Of a stretch of DNA of 64,000 nt, positions 52,435-63,264 are shown in pieces. Source of the DNA: Caprella mutica (taxonomy: Eukaryota > Arthropoda > Malacostraca > Amphipoda > Caprellidae); assembly GCA_947561585.1 (NCBI GenBank), contig CANNZV010000269.1, forward strand, positions 186,001 to 250,000. The letters are read 5' to 3'. Position numbers and translations under genes: made by a program. The notes under the pieces were generated by a model that did no database searches, was not told where the DNA came from, and saw only the letters and a list, made by a program, of their open reading frames with translations. Numbering within the stretch: position 1 is the first letter of the stretch; every line of letters begins with the position of its first letter.

Positions 52435-52940
52435 ATTTTGTATTTAACATTGAAGAATGAATTTCGTAGTCAGCCGCTAATAATAATAGAAAAACACCTT
52501 GAAATTAGCTATCGCTTTGTGCGAGACACACCATTCATTATTCAAAATAGCAGTTTATTATTAATAAATATGTATTATATTAAATTATATTGCATCATAT
52601 TGAACAGCGGATGATGAGATTTAAAAAGTTTGGTTTTGTGCAACACACCAAATAAAGATGGCGACGCCCCCCAAATAAAGATGGCCATGGGTAAGTGGCA
52701 ATGAGTGCTTTCATGGCATGGTTGCCAGATGCTAATTTCTGTGAAAATTGGCTAAGAATTCGATTGTTATTCCAGAAAAAGGTTTTAGTTTTGGGTTTTT
52801 GTGCAAGCTGTCAAATTTGATCGAATCTGAAATGAAACATATACTGTGGAAGTAGAGAGAATATTATCGTCATAACACTTGTTTGGTTTCAGAATATTTA
52901 GGTATATATTAACAGGTATAGATTTGTGCAATCACTAACT
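52435..52940 (+). other. 5' region of peptidase copy 1
   Basis: AT-rich. GTAGAGAGAATATTATCGTC upstream of the start matches 61195-61215 of copy 2, so the duplicated homology resumes here. Confidence 0.5.
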
Positions 52941-55900
52941 ATGGTTGTGGTGAACAGTAGGACCACGGTCGGGGTGATAGGAATAGCCATTGGGGCGCTA
53001 CTGGGCCTCATTATCGGCATACTCATTGGTCAGGGATCGGGTGGTTCTGAAAACCAGGAGGTGAGTTACAAGGAACACTGAAGATTAAAATTTTATCAAA
53101 GTTTGAAATATTATTTATTGCATCCTTTTTCTAAAAATAATTATTTCATAGTAGGTAACTATCATACCCACAAATTAGTTCAATGTTAAGTAACGTTCAC
53201 TTACTTTATTTCAGTCTACATTATCTATGTACACCAAAAACAATTGGGTTGAAGATGGAGGTGAGGGGACTGTGGGTGATGAAGGAGGTAGATCCACTCG
53301 CGAGCTCATTGATATGGTCAGCACGGCCAACATTGGTGAAAATCTGAGGTAGGTCGTAGGTAAAAAATTGTTGCGACTTGTTTGATACTTGTTGGAACAT
53401 ATCTATACGTGTCAGAAAATATCTTATATGTTATAAGTTATAACATGTCGATACGTGTTGGATCTTTTCTCAAGCTTTTTCTCAAATCCCTATCCCAGAC
53501 TGCTAACCCTGGAGCCTCACCTTGCGGGCACCAAAAGAGATGAAGAACTCGCCACAATGATTGAAATGCGTATGAAAAAAGCAGGTTTCGACAGTGTTGA
53601 AAAACCTAAAATGAACTTCCTTCTTTCGAAACCCGACTTCACAAATCCGAATTTAGTAAGTTTTAAGTAATAAAGAGGCAGCTTAACAAAATGAATTATC
53701 AAACATTATTAAACCCGTAGAACTGTAACTACCCACCTATTTTATTTACCAGGAAGAGTGTGATATTGGTTATAATTCACACAACTCTCTATTACATTTA
53801 TTGATAGTCCCATTATGTATGTTCAGGTAGGTGATTGTAGAAGAGGAAATTTGAATTTTTATGTACATCTCTCAATATGTTCATTTTCATTATATCTTCC
53901 AGAAATATCGGCATCTTGGCTTCTTAGTCATGTAATTTAATTACTAAATTTCACTCAGATTCGCATTTACGATGGCTCTGACAATATCCAGTTCACTTCT
54001 AACTTCAAGGAAAAACCTTTACATGCTGATGATGAAAGTCCAACCTTTGTTCATGCATTCAATGCTTACACTCCTGCTGGTAAATTAATAAAAAATAGCT
54101 ACAAATTTTCTAAAATATTATGTATGAATATATAACTGTGTACAGTGTATGCCGTCGAAAAAGTCGCTCGGTAGTAAGGTCGATCGTTCGCGTCCCACAC
54201 TTACTCAGTGGGATATATGGCTATGTGAACGAGTGGTTACTGGCCAGGCCGGAGTCGCCTGGCTACGAGTAAGTTACGGTCGGGATTTAATTCATATAAA
54301 CCCATTTGGTAGTTAGCATGAGTGCTGTTTCTTCGGAATGTGCCATCAACTTTAATCTTTCTGACACCCTCAACAAGGTGACATCTACAGTGAAAAAGGA
54401 GAGGCTGTGGTATACGTAAATTACGGTCGTATTGAAGATTTTCATAAACTCGAGGACTTGGGTATGAACATTACCGGCAAGATTGCCATGATGCGCTACG
54501 GGAAGATCTACAGAGGCAACAAAGTGCAACACGCTGCCCAGTTTGGGGCCATTGGAGCTATTTTGTTCTCAGATCCTGAGGATGTGGCGCGTGCAGGACA
54601 AGGGGAGAAAGATGTCTACCCTTACTCTACTTGGTTACCTGGTTAGTTTATTCATTTATCTATCTGTATTAACAGAAATCTATATTTACAAACGATCAAA
54701 ACGAAATATAGATCAGTTGTTAGGTATTAATAAATATTTAGAGGACCTAGATTAAAACCTCGTCGCACCGATTGTTTTATCTTGAATTAACGAACGCCTC
54801 AAATGTATACATACGTTAGTTTTTTATTGAGCTAAGTTACTGTGAATTTTTTTCGAAATTTGGTTCTATTTCATATTCTTTCTCTAGTTTCACTGCTATA
54901 AATGTAAATATACGAAATAACTCTTTCATAGTTACTTGGAAGTTTAACTTGATTTGTAGTATCATTCCAAATCTCCAGGCACAGGAATGCAACGAGGATC
55001 CACGTTCACGGGGGATGGTGATCCTTTGACTCCAGGTTGGCCTTCCGTCGATGATGCCTACAGAGTATCTAAAGATAAAGCAGGCCTGCCAACCATTCCC
55101 ACTCAACCTATCGGCTATGCTGATGCTAAAGAAATCTTACGGTGAGTAATTAAAATTTAATCAATTATAAAAAGACGATTTTTGGACTTTTTTTTTTGAT
55201 CAAAAAGTTTGTATTTTTAATTCCAATATATTTTTCCATTCAGAGATTACTTTCTTCATAGCTACATTTAAAAAATTGCTATCATCTATGATAATTATAA
55301 GCTGTTTATTATGTAATTTACTATAAAAAAAATAATATTTATAGCATCATTTTTCAATAAGGCGACTAGGTGGCCCAGAGGCCCCAGCTGACTGGCAAGG
55401 CACCATCGAAGGAATTACCTATAAGATGGGTCCTCAGTTCATGGCAGAATTTGCTGATTACAAACTTCGTCTTACATCTAACAATTACGAAGAGGTCGTT
55501 GAAAGTTATAACGTGATTGGCATGGTTGAGGGTGGTGTCGAACCCGACCGTTACGTCCTCATTGGTAACCACAGGGATGCCTGGGGTTACGGAGCCAGTG
55601 ATCCATCCAGCGGAACAGCTCAACTTCTGGAGACTATCCGCATAGTCGGAGAACTTAAAAGTGCTGGATGGAAACCACGAAGAAGTTTAATTTTCTGTTC
55701 ATGGGGATCGGAAGAATATGGACTCATTGGATCTACAGAATGGGTGGAAGCCCACATTGATAAAATACAGAGAAGGGCTGTGACGTACATCAACACTGAC
55801 ACCTGTGCTTCTGGTCAATATGTCCAGATGAAGAGTTCTCCTTTGCTGTTTGACGTTCTAACTAAAATTGCAGGCATGGTGAGATCTATTCTATTCTAAT

Positions 55901-57124
55901 GTGAATCATTTCAGCAGTTTTCCAATTCGTTCATTATTTTCCTCCATTTTCACAGGTTCCAGGTGTGATGGACTCAACAATGACCGTTCTGGAAGAATGG
56001 ATAGAGCACGATAAGAAAAAGAATAAATCTTTAGATAGCTATCCAATTCTTCAAACCTTAGGTGCAGGCTCGGACCATACGCACTTCACTTTCTATGCTG
56101 GTGTACCTGCGATGGATATTTGGTTCAGAAAGGAACAGGCAGAGCATAAGGGCATATATCCAAGCTACCATACTGGTTACGAAACTTACTTCATGATTTC
56201 TAACAACACTGATCCTGGATTTAAGAGCATTCAAGGTATTTTAATTGGATGTAAATCTTAATTTGCTTCATAATCCGGCTCTTAGGCATGTTGAATCGTT
56301 TAAAATCTCTTAAGCAATCATGTTACCTGCTGGTTTCATTGAAACTAAAGTATTTAATCTTGATTATTTCCTTTTTAATCTCTTTGACATGTATAACAGT
56401 TTCAAAATATCATATGAAAAGAATATTTATAGTATACTTTTCACCCCAGGTTGTGGTCGTTTAGCTCTACTGTTCCTAAAATACCTTTCGGATTCTCCTG
56501 TAATACCGTACAAACTTACTCACTTCTCTAATAAAATGATGGAGACTTTGAACACCTTTGAAAGAGATGAAACTTCAAAAACGCTTATGAAAATCTACGC
56601 GAAATATTCCAGTTTGGTGTCAGCTGTTCGTGAACTGCAGAAAGCTACTGTAGATTACCACACTAAAATATCCGAGGTGGAAAGTAATGGAGACCCTTTC
56701 GAAATTATGAGAGTGAATGAAGTGCTCATGACATTCGAACAGGAGTTCATCATACCCACTGGACTTCCCGGAAGAGCTCTCACCAGGTTGGTAAAGATTA
56801 CTCATTACATTTTACACGTAATATATGAAGATTACCCACTATAATATAGATATTATATTATATTATTACCACTGAATCATATTCTCAGGTTCAGTCTGAT
56901 AAAGATCTTTTTATTGCAGACACGCCATCTTCTCGCCAAGTAAGTTTGACAGCTACGCGGCCTCAGCTTTTCCTGGCATCTCAGATCTCCTCCACGGTTA
57001 CGAGGAGCTGAGAGGAGAGGATAAGATGGAGAGGGAGGAGCAGATTAGGAGACACATCAGTGACCTAACAATCATGACAAACAGGGCTGTCGATTTGCTA
57101 AATAAGCCCATAACAATCGACTAG
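52941..57124 (+). CDS. M28B metallopeptidase, glutamate carboxypeptidase II / NAALADase-like, copy 1
   Basis: Type II membrane zinc peptidases of this family trim peptides extracellularly. Exons 52941..53060, 53215..53348, 53499..53655, 53959..54079, 54378..54641, 54979..55141, 55362..55878, 55956..56235, 56450..56786 and 56920..57124 give 765 residues, the family's usual length. A short cytoplasmic start leads to a membrane anchor (about 10-32, GVIGIAIGALLGLIIGILIG). A protease-associated segment follows (KIAMMRYGKIYRGNKVQHA). The co-catalytic zinc site is complete: H390 (GNHRDAW), D400 (DPSSG), E437/E438 (SWGSEEYGL), D466 (INTDTC) and H564 (YPSYHTGYETY). The C-terminal dimerisation helices are in exons 9-10. 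The arginine patch used by GCPII to hold C-terminal glutamate (RARY) is replaced by PAMDIWF, as in NAALADL1-type relatives, so substrate is likely not N-acetyl-Asp-Glu. Catalytically competent by inspection. Confidence 0.94.
54142..54310 (+). mobile_element. tRNA-derived SINE, copy 2 (intron 4 of peptidase copy 1)
   Basis: GCTCGGTAGTAAGGTCGATC and GTTCGCGTCCCAC (B-box-like) head, then GTGAACGAGTGGTTACTGGC and CAGGCCGGAGTCGCCTGGCT. It occupies the same intron as the copy at 62772. Confidence 0.75.
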
Positions 57125-57400
57125 GAGTCCTAGCAATAGCATCATACTTCATTAATTATAGAATGGTTTTAGAATCTAGAAAGCCTTAAGTGCCTTATCT
57201 ATATTTATGTTTATCAAGAGTTTATTTTTCCATGAAAAATTAAAACAATTAGAACGCGTAGTTATTAGAACGTGTGAATTGTGTAACCTTGTTGAGCAAG
57301 TATTAACTTGTTACATGTATAAACTTGCCAGAATATGTAAATATGTACTTGACGGGTACGGACACAAGCCTCCCCCTTCATCCTAGGTCAGTTAGTAATT
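57125..57400 (+). other. 3' UTR / flank of peptidase copy 1
   Basis: AT-rich; ATTAAA near 57239 is a possible poly(A) signal. Confidence 0.4.
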
Positions 57401-57570
57401 ACAAGTCAGTTACTAACCACCTAGGTTAGTTTGTTACTAACCACCTAGGTTAGTTTGTTACTAACTACCTAGGTTAGTTTGTTACTAACTACCTAGGGTA
57501 GTTTGTTACTAACTACCTAGGGTAGTTAGCTTCTAAGTACCTAGGGTAGTTAGCTACCAAGTAGCCTAAC
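57401..57570. repeat. 24-bp minisatellite
   Basis: Six to seven units of TTAGTTTGTTACTAACTACC plus TAGG, drifting at the right into GGTAGTTAGCTTCTAAGTACC. Confidence 0.85.
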
Positions 57571-58612
57571 TGCCTAGGTTCGTTAGTTTATATTTACCTA
57601 GAATCTGGATAGTGTTTTACTAGTTAGTTATTCGGGGGAGACTTATGTCCTACACCCTAACTTGTCAGAACACATGTCAGCTTGGCAGGACTCATGTCAG
57701 GACATGTGTTGTAGCGAAAGGATACTAAAAAACTTTTTGCTTTGTTTGTTTTTATTCTCCTATCAGTATCTCCATAATATGACATGTGAAATTTGAAGAT
57801 TTTACAAGACCACGTGCCTGCGGGCCCGCGGGGTTAAAAGAACTCGCAAAAGGACACTGATAACATTTTTATAATTTTATAAATATATATGATTAAATAT
57901 CAAACTATAAAAGACTAAAATAGCTGATAAACACTTAAACAATAAACTAGAAAGAGGATTTACTAAAATGCAAGTCACTATTTAAAAGGGAAAGAAAATA
58001 GTACTAAAAACTGGAAGTAACTGTACCATGAAATGAGATGTGGCACACAACTTCAATAAACATTCTATAACACAGAAGTTGGAGTGAATCTAATTGTACA
58101 AATCACCTAGGCCTATAGATAAATATGTCAAAACTTTCAAACAAAGGTATACAGAATGTTAAACACTTACTGCATGTAGTTTTGGAGAAGAAGTTAAGAA
58201 CCAGGGTAAAAATTTAAAAAGGCACCATAAACATGTTTACTTCGCTGCTATGAACCAAGGAAGTTATAGTACTCTATGAACCAAGGAAGTTCTGCTATCA
58301 AATTTGAAACGAAACTACCTAATAAATCTACTGCGTCATAAGGTGACGTTGGCAAAATAATTTATCAAATAACTTGAACATGATCTTAGATGACGACTTC
58401 GAGACATAAATTGTTATTGTAAAATATACACGGGTATTGAACTACTTTATTAAAAGATTGAAAAAAAGGTGTTTAGCTGTTTACACACTGCAGTTATAAA
58501 ATAAAATAACTGATAATTTGTGTATCATTTTCCAATAAATAGTGAATGGCTATTCATGTTTTATTATCGCGGAAAAAATTGTGAATACACTTGAAATCTG
58601 AGAATCACAAAA
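57571..58612. other. Intergenic between peptidase copies
   Basis: A short ACATGTCAG/CTTGTCAG repeat lies near 57660-57710. At 58218 and 58262 GAACCAAGGAAGTT occurs twice. From 58495 the sequence matches 47987 onward. No gene. Confidence 0.5.
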
Positions 58613-59470
58613 CGTGGAGTTTTCAGTCAATATTTTGAGATTGGACAAATAGAAGAGGAGAAAGTTGCCAATTTGTAAAATGTAGCTTTTGAGATACAAA
58701 TTAGTGAATTTCATTGAATTTTAAAATGAGAATTAAATTATATCGTATTAATATAAAGTTTACATTTAGATTAAAGTTAATTCAAACTTTTAAGCTGTCG
58801 ACGAAGTATTTATTTTTACATCAACTATTCCAGTAAACTATAACTCTTATCGTAAATTTCTTTTATTTTATTACATGGATGTAACTATCGAAAGAGTGAC
58901 TTCATAATCGGTAATTGAAGGGTTACCAGAAACTATTTATGTGTAGCAACAAATTTCATGGGATATCAAATTTTAGATGGGAAGAAGTGGATCATGTGTT
59001 CATTCATTTATTGTCTTCATATTTGATTTCTGTAATTTAATAGTAAATCAATTTGTAGCAAATAACTATATTTCATTTAGCATAACACGAAAATTGTTTG
59101 ACATCCTTGGATTCAATATCTATCTTCTAACAAATAAATGTCCCGACTCTCTTATAGTTTTAGGTATATAAACCAATATTGCTTCCATTTTAAAATTTAA
59201 ATATTAATTTGATACGAAGTGACCTAAACGAGTACTGTAAATACTTAAGAATTCTAATTTACTAAATAACTTTTAATCGAAATGTTAATTTTGTATTATA
59301 ACTGTACGATTTAATTGCCAACAACTTTCAATTTTCAAATATGATCCACTAATTAATTCATTTATAGTTACTTACAATTTACTAATAGGATTTTTTTCTT
59401 TTACTACGTAAAGTTGGAGCTTACTCTAAACTACGTGTCAAATCTCAAAATATTGACTGAAAACTCCACG
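58613..59470. mobile_element. ~860-bp non-autonomous inverted-repeat element (family H)
   Basis: Terminal inverted repeats of about 35 bases: CGTGGAGTTTTCAGTCAATA...TTTTGAGATTGGACA and TGTCAAATCTCAAAATATTG...ACTGAAAACTCCACG. No transposase-like ORF inside. It interrupts the distal duplicate only. Confidence 0.8.
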
Positions 59471-59519
59471 GTCTTTTCTTCAAGATTTTAAGTTTATTCA
59501 CAACATTTTACCGCAATAG

Positions 59520-59790
59520 TACTTTGGGTACAACTTTTTCTATAGAAAGTAAAAGGATAATAATTTCTCTAGCGGTCTTTCTGAAGTAAAGTCAATAGAT
59601 TGTTTTATTTATTTTGCCTCGCAGAAATGGTGAGGTCAAAAATACGCTCTCGTGATTGAACGAGCGAGCTATCACGTCATCAGTACGAAGCAGTACTGCT
59701 CTCTCATTGGTCTGATAACTGGAGCCAAAATATGCCTATATTGTGATTTGAGACTGGTAAATGTTCAGTATTGTTCTAACTGTGGATGAG
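59520..59790 (+). promoter_or_regulatory. Conserved block upstream of peptidase copy 2
   Basis: Counterpart of 49118-49440. The inverted CCAAT box (CTCTCTCATTGGTCTG) and GAGGTTGTGCATGTGACGTT are kept. The CRE is changed to ATCACGTCATCAG. Confidence 0.35.
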
Positions 59791-60640
59791 GTTGTGCATG
59801 TGACGTTGCTGCTTGTCTTAATATGCTTTAAAGAACTGCATGCATTATAACATGCCTTCTATTTAATTATGTAGAATAGTTTAATAATATTTTATCAAAG
59901 AAAAGAATTAGTCATGACTTGTATAATAATAGTCTACCTCTATTTCTTGAATTTAGTACCACCAAAAGTTGTCCCTTTAAATTAATTATTTTTGTCGATA
60001 GTGCCTTTTGAAATAGTATTTATTTTTTAAATGTTTTGAATGAACATTTTAATTTTATTTTTACTGATATTAAATTTAATAATATAGTAATGATAACTAT
60101 ATCCGTATAATTATTAAGATGAATGTTAATTATGAATTCATGAAAGGCAACATTAATTATTAATATATAAATGTTTTCAAGCAATAATTTTATCAATTTA
60201 ATTAATAATAGTTCTTTTTATTTGTCATACCTAACTATTATGTATATTTAGAAAGCTAAGTTCGAAAGTTTTTAATTTATAGGCATATCAGAAAAAAGGG
60301 TATTGTTTAAACCCCTTCTTGGTTTTAGAATGGGCTTTAATGGGATTATATGCAAAAGTATCCTTTAGTAGTTAATAACTTAATTGTTTATTCTTTATTT
60401 CCTTAATTCAGTAACTGATTAAATCAATGTCTATCAATTACACCGAAAATGAAAGTAAATAATAACCGGTTTACTTTTATTTGACACAAATATAAAAATA
60501 CACAGTTCAGAAAATATGGACTTATTGTGGACAATCGAAAAGATGGCAAATGTTGAGCACTATACTTACCTATTATTTTATTGTATGTGTTGACCGCTGT
60601 AAAGTCCAGAGCTATCCGATTTGCCTAGAAAACAGTGACC
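59791..60640. other. Noncoding upstream region of peptidase copy 2
   Basis: AT-rich and partly alignable with 49441-50100. No gene. Confidence 0.5.
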
Positions 60641-60942
60641 GGTCCATTCTCCGAAAACACATTCGCCGAACGACACTTTCGCCGAAAATTTAGAAAAAAC
60701 TGTACGTTATAAATACAAAGAGATATTGTCCACCAATAAGGTTAGGTTAGCGGTCCGGTTTGGCGGGCTCCCCCCCCCCCCTGCCTCCGGCCAGGTTTGA
60801 TAGTGACAAAATGTATACTTTAGTGTTTTTTATAAAAATAATTGTTATAAATAATTGTCATTTTTTCGGCGAATGTGACGTTCAGCGAATGTGTCGTGCG
60901 GCGAAAGTGTTTTCGGCGTATGTGTTTTTGGCAAATTGACCT
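60641..60942. mobile_element. ~300-bp MITE with repeated TTCGCCGAA motifs (family I)
   Basis: Left CCGAAAACACATTCGCCGAA, CGACACTTTCGCCGAAAA; right TTTTTTCGGCGAATGTGACG, GCGGCGAAAGTGTTTTCGGC. Arms are inverted complements around an AT-rich centre with a C11 run. Confidence 0.82.
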
Positions 60943-61279
60943 AGAATCCTAGTAAACAGCACATAGGCAATAGACCTAACCGGTAGGCACTACATATAGA
61001 ATAGATAGTAGCTACTTTTCATTGAATAACATACATATGGATGCAGAATGAAACATAACTGTAAGATGATATAAAACGAACTATCTTTAAATTAGGGTTG
61101 GTTAACGACAGGAAGTAGGTGATGATATAAATATCAATTAACGTTCTTAAATGTTTGATGGTGTATTTAATGTTTTTGAGTGACTGTAGATGAGTAGAGA
61201 GAATATTATCTTCAGAAAGTATATAATTTCAGAATTATATAATTATAGAAACAAGTATAGGTTTGCACGAACACTAACT

Positions 61280-63264
61280 ATGGTTGCGGTGGACAATAGG
61301 GCCACGGTAGGAGTGATAGGGATAGGCATAGGGGCGCTACTGGGACTCATTATCGGCATCCTTATTGGGCAGGGATCTGGTGGTTCTGAAATCCAGGAAG
61401 TAAGTTACAAATAACTTTAGAATTAAACAATTTAAAAAGTTAAAATATAGATCTGCCTCCATTTTTTAAAATACTTATCATACTGTACAAGGCCTCTATA
61501 GTGAAAGATGTACCGTATAGTGAATCATCCTGATTAGAAACTGAAATGAAGTACCGTGTATAAAGAACATATTTTGTGCAGTTTGCCATAATCTGACCTT
61601 CACTTTTATATGTATCTCTTGACTCCTATATAATAAAGTAAGCTCTATATAGTGACTCCTATAGTAGAGGAGCTCTACTGTAGCACTAGTACGTATGTTC
61701 AATGATAAGTAATGTTTACTTTTTTTCAGTCCATAATAAGTATGTACACAAGAAACCAGTGGATAGAAGATGGGGGTGAGGAGACTGTGGGTGGTGAAGG
61801 TGGTAGATCCACTAGTGAGCTCATTGATATGGTCAGCACGGTCAACCTTGGTGAAAATCTGAGGTTAGGTCATAGCCTTGGTGTGATCCGTTTTGGAACA
61901 TGTTGAATCGTTGGGACGTTCTGGAACATCTCTATAAAGTTTGGAACATGTCGAAACGTGATTGAACACGTTTTGTACATGTTGGAACATGTCTTGATGT
62001 GTTGGAACATGTCTTTAAGTGTTGGAACATGTCAATAACCACGTGAATTTTTCAACATCATTATTATATTTTTCTCAAATCCCTATCTCAGACTGCTAAC
62101 CCTAGAGCCTCACCTTGCGGGCACCAAGAGAGATGAGGAACTCGCCTCAATGATTGAAATGCGTATGAAAAAAGCAGGTTTCGACACCGTGAAAAAACCT
62201 AAAATGAACTTCTTACTTTCGAAACCCGACTATGCAAATCCAAATTTAGTAAGTTTTACAGAAAAAAGTGACAGCTTAACATATGAATATTGAGGCATTA
62301 TTAAAACTTAGAACCAAATCTACCCTCCTGATGCAGAAGAGCCTGTTTTCCAAAGTGGCATATGATGTAGCAATGTAGGTTACAATTCCAGCAATTTACT
62401 ATCACATTTATAGAAAGTCACGTTATCTTTATTCAGGTAGATATATTTAAAGAAAGATATTAATGTTAAAATCTATATCCATTTTATCTACAAGTTTGTC
62501 CACATCTTGTCTTATAGGACATGTAATGTAATTACTAAATTTCTTTCAGATTCGTATTTACGATGGCTCTGACAATATCCAGTTCACTTCTAACTTCAAG
62601 GAGAAACCTTTACATGCTGATGATGAAAGTCCAGACTTTGTTCACGCCTTCAATGCTTACACTCCTGCTGGTAAATTATTAAAGATGATTCAGAAAACTA
62701 GCTACAAATTTTCTAAACACCAATAGTTGAACATTAATATAATTTATGAGTGTATAACTGTAAATTACCCTCGAAAGGGCCGCTCGATGTGAGTTAGGTC
62801 GAGCGTTCGCTCACTGATTTTCTAATGATTACTGAACGATTATCAATTGGTTACTGGCCAGGCTGGAAGAGACTGGCTAGTAGTGAGTTATAATGACGGG
62901 ATAGAGTTCATATGAGCCCACTTGGGCCATATGTCTTATAAATAATATAATTTATAAATGATGTCGTATAATTTTTGAGTCTTTTTTACTCTCGAACAAG
63001 GTGACATCTACAGTGAAAAAGGAGAGGCTGTGGTATACGTAAATTACGGTCGTATTGAAGATTTTCATAAACTCAAGGACTTGGGAATGAACATAACCGG
63101 CAAGATTGCCATGATGCGCTACGGGAAGATCTACAGAGGCAACAAAGTGCAACACGCTGCCCAGTTTGGGGCCATTGGAACTATTCTATTCTCAGATCCT
63201 GAGGACGTGGCACGTGAAGGACAGGGGGAGAAAGACGTCTACCCTTACACTACTGGGTTACCTG
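61280..63264 (+). CDS. M28B peptidase copy 2, first five exons (3' part not in window)
   Basis: Exons 61280..61399, 61730..61863, 62092..62248, 62550..62670 and 63001..63264 have exactly the lengths and phases of exons 1-5 of copy 1. They encode a very similar anchor (TVGVIGIGIGALLGLIIGIL), stalk and protease-associated region; exon 5 differs at only about five of 88 residues. An in-frame ATG at 61190 could add 30 residues, but copy 1 has no equivalent, so 61280 is preferred. Copy 1 has exon 6 after a 337-base intron; here no exon 6 is seen in the 736 bases to the window end, so the intron is enlarged or the gene truncated. The zinc-binding half cannot be judged. No stop or frameshift breaks the visible exons. 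Confidence 0.88.
61484..61682. mobile_element. ~200-bp MITE, family D (intron 1 of peptidase copy 2)
   Basis: TACTGTACAAGGCCTCTATA...GTAGAGGAGCTCTACTGTA ends, with TATAGTGA motifs inside; relative of 48047-48369. Absent from intron 1 of copy 1, which explains that intron's shorter length. Confidence 0.65.
61895..62040. repeat. Irregular GTTGGAACATGTC repeat (intron 2 of peptidase copy 2)
   Basis: About seven degenerate ~20-base units built on GTTGGAACATGTC. Copy 1 intron 2 has only one or two related pieces, so the array grew after duplication. Confidence 0.7.
62772..62935 (+). mobile_element. tRNA-derived SINE, copy 3 (intron 4 of peptidase copy 2)
   Basis: GGGCCGCTCGATGTGAGTTA, GGTCGAGCGTTCGCTCAC head and TTGGTTACTGGCCAGGCTGG body, in the same intron and orientation as 54142-54310. 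Confidence 0.7.

Larger units (their letters stand above)
47987..57124 (+). other. Tandem duplication unit, proximal copy
   Basis: From about 47987 (GTATCATTTTCCAATGAGCA) the sequence aligns patchily with 58495 onward, including 49118-49350 vs 59520-59750, 49930-49970 vs 60285-60320, 50765-50830 vs 61130-61180, and then all exons and several introns of the peptidase genes. The offset shifts from about 10.4 kb to 8.34 kb because about 2 kb (50.85-52.85 kb) is absent from the distal copy. Confidence 0.8.

Noticed and set aside
58977..59171. 64-codon ORF inside the family H element as a transposase remnant
   Set aside because: Hydrophobic low-complexity translation with no DDE-type motif; AT-rich chance ORF.
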